Assembly: GCF_011440375.1 (NCBI RefSeq)
Contig: NZ_JAAOIR010000004.1
Span: 186,001 to 250,000, forward strand
Direction of reading: 5' to 3'
DNA from: Halorubellus sp. JP-L1
GTDB lineage: Archaea; Halobacteriota; Halobacteria; Halobacteriales; Natrialbaceae
Length of the DNA: 64,000 nucleotides
The notes beneath the pieces are model-generated. The model did no database searches. It saw only the letters and a list, made by a program, of their open reading frames with translations, and had not been told where the DNA came from. Positions 60,155-64,000 of the stretch are shown here, one piece after another. Position 1 is the stretch's first letter, and each line of letters opens with the position of its first letter. The translations under genes and the position numbers were made by a program.

Positions 60155-60250
60155 CAAATGTTTCTGTTCGCCTGGATGCGAGAGAACCCGCCGCCCCCTT
60201 CCGGTTTCGGAAGGGGGACCTCGAACTGAAGGGGATAGATTCATTATAGA
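60155..60250. promoter_or_regulatory. Divergent promoter region of kaiC-like and kinase genes
   Basis: AAACATTTGATG (near 60156-60167, minus orientation for the KaiC gene, about 28-35 bases before its ATG) and CATTATAGA (60242-60250, plus, 31-39 bases before ATG 60281) are the two candidate boxes. Both genes also share ACATTTGATG at their starts. Confidence 0.4.
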
Positions 60251-60280
60251 TTGAGAGACGAGTTAGAGCCAGGACATTTG

Positions 60281-61720
60281 ATGGCAGCCGACGAAACAGA
60301 TGACGTATGTATTCTACTTGATCTCGAGAACCGGCGGAACCGAGAGGAGGCAATCCGGCACCTCCCCGCCGAGTCCGAGGTCGCGTCTAGTGCCGATTGG
60401 AACGCGGTCGAGGACGAGGTCGACCTCTGGATAGTCGACGCGGCGACGCTCGAACGACGCGCAGAAGACGTGCGAGCGCTGAAGGAACGAATCGAACCGC
60501 TGTTTCTCCCCGTTCTCCTCGTCTTCCCGGAGGACCGCGTCTCGGCGCTCGACTCGTCCATCTGGGACGTCGTCGACGACGTCGTCACTACCCCGATATC
60601 GCCAGCGGTCTTCGAGGCGAACGTCGAGAGCGCGCTCCGAACGCGACGGTTGTCCAGGGAGGCGTTGCGGTCCCAGCAGCGGTTCGAGTCGCTCGTCCGG
60701 ACGACGTCGAGCGCGATCTTCTTCCTCTCCCCGGACGGCGACGTGAAGTACGCGAACGACGCCGCCGAGTCCCTCTTCGGGTACGACCGTGACGAACTCG
60801 TCGGCGAGGAGATCACGCAGCTGATCCCACCGGAACACCAGGACGCGGCGGCGGCCGGAATCGAAGGGTATGGTCGGCGGATCGCGCCCGACGTTGGGGG
60901 CGGCGTCCTGGAGTCGACCGCCCAGCGCAAGGACGGGGACGAGATCCCGATCCAGCTCTGCTACGGGTGGTTCGAGGTCGACGGCAGGACGTACCTGACG
61001 GGCGTCGTCACCGAGATATCCGAGATCAGGAAGCGCGAGACTCGTCTCCAGGTGTTGAATCGCGTCCTCCGGCACGACGTCCGGAACGACATGAACCTCA
61101 TCCTGGGGCACGCGGAGACGCTCGCCGACGAACTGGACGAACCGTCGCCGCATCTGGAGACGATCCAGTCGGTCGCGGAGGACGTGGTTCGATTGAGCGA
61201 TCAGGCGCGAGAGCTCGACGAACTCGTCCGCAAGGAGGAGGACGCGACTCGTGAAGTCGACGTCTGTACGCTCGTCGAGGCGAAGTGTCGCCAGTACAGC
61301 GAGGGGTGCCCGGTGGCGACGGTCGCGAGCGAGTTCCCGGACGGGACGGCGTTCACGGCCGAGGCGATCGATTTGATCGAGTCCGCGCTCGACAACCTGA
61401 TCGAGAACGCGATCGAGCACAACGACGACCCGGAGCCGACGGTGACGGTGACCGTGCGGTTGGAGGACGCGACCGACGAGGAGTGGGTGGCCGTCGAGGT
61501 CGCGGACGACGGGCCGGGGTTGCCCCCTGGAGACGTCGCCGTGGTCGAGACGAACACCGTGTCTGCGCTCGAGCACGCGAACGGACTCGGGTTGTGGCTC
61601 GTGAGCTGGATCGTGCGGGCGTCGAACGGTCGCATCGACTTCGAGGAACGCGAGCCCCGCGGGAGTCGAATCACGGTCCGGCTTCCGCTGGCGCGGACGG
61701 CTGCTACGACCGGCGGCTAA
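60281..61720 (+). CDS. PAS-domain sensor histidine kinase
   Basis: 479 residues from ATG 60281. A receiver-like N-terminus (about 5-110; DVCILLDLENRRNREEAIRH) without the usual acidic pocket is followed by a PAS domain (about 130-245; SAIFFLSPDGDVKYANDAAE), the H-box VLRHDVRNDMNLILGHAETL with His265, the N-box DNLIENAIEHND and ADDGPGLPPGDVA / HANGLGLWLVSWIV. Soluble. Its signal output is unknown; the neighbouring KaiC-like protein is a likely functional partner. Confidence 0.9.
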   Translation: MAADETDDVCILLDLENRRNREEAIRHLPAESEVASSADWNAVEDEVDLWIVDAATLERRAEDVRALKERIEPLFLPVLLVFPEDRVSALDSSIWDVVDDVVTTPISPAVFEANVESALRTRRLSREALRSQQRFESLVRTTSSAIFFLSPDGDVKYANDAAESLFGYDRDELVGEEITQLIPPEHQDAAAAGIEGYGRRIAPDVGGGVLESTAQRKDGDEIPIQLCYGWFEVDGRTYLTGVVTEISEIRKRETRLQVLNRVLRHDVRNDMNLILGHAETLADELDEPSPHLETIQSVAEDVVRLSDQARELDELVRKEEDATREVDVCTLVEAKCRQYSEGCPVATVASEFPDGTAFTAEAIDLIESALDNLIENAIEHNDDPEPTVTVTVRLEDATDEEWVAVEVADDGPGLPPGDVAVVETNTVSALEHANGLGLWLVSWIVRASNGRIDFEEREPRGSRITVRLPLARTAATTGG

Positions 61721-61799
61721 CCGAACGCGGGAGTTGACGGCCGTGTCCTCGAACTGTAGGGAGTAACGCAAAACCGGCGAGTACCGTAGCTGTGGAGAC

Positions 61800-62177
61800 G
61801 TGACTCCTCGATCGCCCGATACGAGTACGACCGAGTGGCGCAACAGCCGGACGGACGACGACGTCGAGCACGACCCGGAGACGGGGGCGTACCGCGTGCG
61901 ATGCGAAGACACCGCTCGACGCTCGCCAGTTGAAGCCGTCGTCGAACTGGTCGCAACGGTGGTCGGCCGCGACGAGCTCGACGTCGGTCCGCTCTACGAC
62001 GTCGTCGACGTCGACGCGCTCGAGCAGTTGGTCGGATGGGAGGATTCCCGACCGGCCGTCGCGTCGGGGGACTCCCGGCCGGGGGTCAGGTCCGTGTCGT
62101 TCGGGTTCGAGGGGTGCGACGTCACCATCGACGGCGGGTGGGTGATCGTCGCGCCGAACGCGTCGAGCGACCGCTAG
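61800..62177 (+). CDS. HalOD1-like output-domain protein
   Basis: 125 residues from GTG 61800. An acidic leader is followed by SPVEAVVELVATVVGRDELD, PLYDVVDVDALEQLV and VSFGFEGCDVTIDGGWVIV, the order seen in haloarchaeal HalOD1 domains. These small proteins occur next to signalling genes and are presumed to be outputs of two-component pathways. Confidence 0.75.
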   Translation: MTPRSPDTSTTEWRNSRTDDDVEHDPETGAYRVRCEDTARRSPVEAVVELVATVVGRDELDVGPLYDVVDVDALEQLVGWEDSRPAVASGDSRPGVRSVSFGFEGCDVTIDGGWVIVAPNASSDR

Positions 62178-62244
62178 TTCGACCGCGACCGCCGCTCGGG
62201 AGCGACCATCGCACGGGAGGGGGTCCACAGTCGGCGGCGCGACG

Positions 62245-62937
62245 CTAGTCGTCGATGAGGGCGCCGAGGAGTTTTCGTTCTGCGGCGTGGATGTGCTCGG
62301 AGAACGTCGCCGAGGAGATGCCGAGGCGCTCGGCGACCGCCTTCCCGGTCGTCTGGCGCGGCCACTCGTAGTACCCCATCTCGAACGCGGTCCGAAGGAC
62401 CTCTTGCTGGCGGTCCGTGAGGCACTCGTCGAGGAGTTCGTCGAGGACGGAGCGCGTGAAGATCGGCGTCACCGCGTCGGTCTCGCGCTTCGCGGTGAGG
62501 TCCGCGGTCGGGTGCTCGCTCAGGAACCGCTCGACGACGTCCGCGGAATCGTACGCTGGAGGGATCTCGGCGAGGATGTGGCCTATGCCTTCGACGCCGC
62601 GGACGTCCCGCGGGAGGGCGCCGTGTTCGGCGAGCGCCACTGCCGGACAGCCGGCGGAGACGACGAACTCGACGAGGCCGCCGTCGTCGTACTCGCGGAT
62701 GAGCGAGGCATCCACGGAGTCCACGCTCTCGGCGGCGTCGAGGATGCGCTCCGGGTCGGTTCGCGTGACGTTGAAGTACTCCGAGTAGCTGTCGTCGGTA
62801 CGCGGGACCATCTTCCCGAGTTCGAAGCGACAGTCCTCGGACTCGGAGAGCGCGACGAAGGGGTGCGGCGAGTCCCGGAACGCGAACTCGACCTCCGTCA
62901 CCGTCCCGGAAGTTTGTCGTGAAGGGGACCTATCCAT
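62245..62937 (-). CDS. HTH-10 (Bat-type) transcriptional regulator
   Basis: 230 residues. The N-terminal ~165 residues form a ligand- or partner-binding domain (VEFAFRDSPHPFVALSESED). The C-terminal HTH-10 module is LTDRQQEVLRTAFEMGYYEWP followed by GKAVAERLGISSATFSEHIHAAERKLL (read in parts), the hallmark of haloarchaeal Bat-like regulators. Upstream (62938-63000) is AT-rich with several TTAAC/TTTAC steps suitable for a promoter and autoregulation. Confidence 0.88.
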   Translation of the reverse strand: MDRSPSRQTSGTVTEVEFAFRDSPHPFVALSESEDCRFELGKMVPRTDDSYSEYFNVTRTDPERILDAAESVDSVDASLIREYDDGGLVEFVVSAGCPAVALAEHGALPRDVRGVEGIGHILAEIPPAYDSADVVERFLSEHPTADLTAKRETDAVTPIFTRSVLDELLDECLTDRQQEVLRTAFEMGYYEWPRQTTGKAVAERLGISSATFSEHIHAAERKLLGALIDD

Positions 62938-63052
62938 GATCGAGTAAACAATGGTTAAAATGGATATTCAGTCGCTTAAACGTGCGGGGTAACTCGGTTA
63001 ATCACAAATCGCCGCCGCGGTCGACGGGAACCTCGCATGGATGCGGTCGTCG

Positions 63053-63877
63053 TCACCGCCAGGGATTCGTGCCGAGAGCGTGGAGGCCGGCGACGACGGC
63101 GAGGGAGACGCCGAGGAGGACGGCGGCGACGGGGAGCGCGGCGGCGACGCCGTCACCGACGAACGCGCGCCAGATCTGGACGGGGACGGTCCGGGGGTGG
63201 TAGGCGACGAGCATCGTCGCGCCGAACTCGCCCATCGAGCGCGCGAACGTGAGCGTGACGCCGGCGAGGACGCCGGGCCACGCGAGCGGGAGGGTGACGC
63301 GGCGGAACGTCGACGTGCGGTCGTGGCCGAGGCTCCGGGCGGCGTCCTCGAGGTCGGGGTCGACGCGGTCGAACGCGGCGGTGCTGGTGACGACGACGAA
63401 CGGCGAGGCGACGAACGTCTGCGCGGCGACGATGCCGAGGTGCGAGCGCGTGAACGCGACGCCGAACGCGGACTCGACGGGCGCGAGGCCGCTCGGGCCG
63501 AAGACGGCGACGAGGAGGATGCCGGCGACGACCGGCGGGAGGACGAGCGGGAGGACGACGACGCCGGTGAGGGCGGCGGCGACGCGGCCGTCGGTCCGCG
63601 AGAGCCAGTACGCGAGCGGGACGCCGAAGAGGGTGGCGACGACGGTCGCCGCGCTCGCGGTCAGGAGCGAGTTCCCGAGCGCGGCGACGACCTGCGGGTC
63701 GCCCATGCGGTCGAGGAGCGCGCCGGGCGGCATCGAGACGACGAGCGCGAGCACCGGCAGCGTGTAGAGCGCGAGGAGCAGCGTCCCGGCGACGACCGCG
63801 ACGACGCGGACGTCGATGCCGGTGCGCTCAGTATGTTCGGTCGGCGCCGCGGTCGCCTCTGGCCGGTTCGCGGTCAT
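63053..63877 (-). CDS. Molybdate/tungstate-type ABC transporter permease
   Basis: 274 residues, six hydrophobic segments. The EAA motif region is DLEDAARSLGHDRTSTFRRVTLPLAWP (read in parts), followed by GVLAGVTLTFARSMGEFGATMLVAY, which is characteristic of ModB/WtpB permeases. The ATG overlaps the stop of the upstream gene (63874-63877). Confidence 0.87.
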   Translation of the reverse strand: MTANRPEATAAPTEHTERTGIDVRVVAVVAGTLLLALYTLPVLALVVSMPPGALLDRMGDPQVVAALGNSLLTASAATVVATLFGVPLAYWLSRTDGRVAAALTGVVVLPLVLPPVVAGILLVAVFGPSGLAPVESAFGVAFTRSHLGIVAAQTFVASPFVVVTSTAAFDRVDPDLEDAARSLGHDRTSTFRRVTLPLAWPGVLAGVTLTFARSMGEFGATMLVAYHPRTVPVQIWRAFVGDGVAAALPVAAVLLGVSLAVVAGLHALGTNPWR

Positions 63878-64000
63878 CGCTCCGCGAGGCCGGGCACGGC
63901 GCTCGGCCCGTTCGAGTCGACGTTCGACGCGCTCGAGCGATACCGTGGATAGGACTCGGGGACGGCGAACCCGTGCGCGGAGAGGGTTGCGCTGTCGACG
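63874..64000 (-). CDS. ABC transporter substrate-binding protein, C-terminal end only
   Basis: 41 visible codons reading off the right edge, ending at TGA 63874-63876. The segment SAHGFAVPESYPRYRS is the sort of C-terminus seen in molybdate/tungstate-binding lipoproteins (WtpA/ModA). Overlap with the permease start supports this, but the fragment is too short for certainty. Confidence 0.6.
   Translation of the reverse strand, partial: VDSATLSAHGFAVPESYPRYRSSASNVDSNGPSAVPGLAER

Noticed and set aside
1-64000. tRNA or rRNA genes, insertion sequences
   Set aside because: I looked for conserved rRNA stretches, tRNA T-loop patterns and transposase-like proteins or terminal inverted repeats and saw none; a dedicated tRNA search would be more sensitive.

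Overview
The window is very GC-rich, gene-dense DNA with highly acidic predicted proteins, several twin-arginine (Tat) signal peptides, GTG starts, ATGA/GTGA overlaps and AT-rich boxes about 25-35 bases before start codons (leaderless archaeal promoters). Together with HalOD1-like, HTH-10 (Bat-type), BGTF-like and DUF7344-like proteins, this points to a haloarchaeon (class Halobacteria). I cannot name the genus. The content looks chromosomal (glmS, coaD, cobQ, cytochrome b subunit); I see no rRNA, tRNA, insertion sequence or CRISPR array.

Layout. 1-24 kb is a cell-surface carbohydrate region: exported beta-helix protein, DegT-type aminotransferase, ATP-grasp ligase, polysaccharide deacetylase, coupled Gfo/Idh oxidoreductase / nucleotide-sugar dehydrogenase / DUF354 genes, sulfatase, GT4 glycosyltransferase, large membrane protein plus DUF1616 protein, and glmS supplying glucosamine-6-phosphate. 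A TAACAAA element recurs in the leaders of this region. 24.6-26.9 kb is a parA cassette with a striking upstream array. 26.9-38 kb holds metabolism and stress genes: coaD, phosphoribosyltransferase, MoxR, two-domain UspA, a PDWY cytochrome b subunit, a 12-TM protein, an ABC-2 exporter, a Tat lipase-like hydrolase, a P-loop kinase, a methyltransferase and PadR. 38.5-45.7 kb is a four-gene transglutaminase/DUF58 operon, followed by a second ABC-2 exporter. 48-58 kb holds a surface protein, methyltransferase, DsbA/FrnE protein, GAF histidine kinase, S8 protease with membrane-bound HTH regulator, UspA, GNAT and Fic. 58.6-62.9 kb is a signalling block (double KaiC, divergent PAS kinase, HalOD1-like, Bat-type regulator). 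The end is a molybdate/tungstate-type ABC operon.

The most unusual structure is directly upstream of parA (26127-26282): twelve consecutive 13-bp units, every one beginning with CAG, abutting the parA TATA box, with a two-fold 52-bp super-repeat and a perfect palindrome inside. With parA and the translationally coupled acidic small gene after it, this resembles an iteron-type partition cassette (centromere plus autoregulated promoter). Other items worth a look are the shared TAACAAA element, paired dyad operators in front of a Fic gene, a thrice-repeated gene 3' end between convergent genes, and a probable one-base deletion at the end of the DUF1616 gene.
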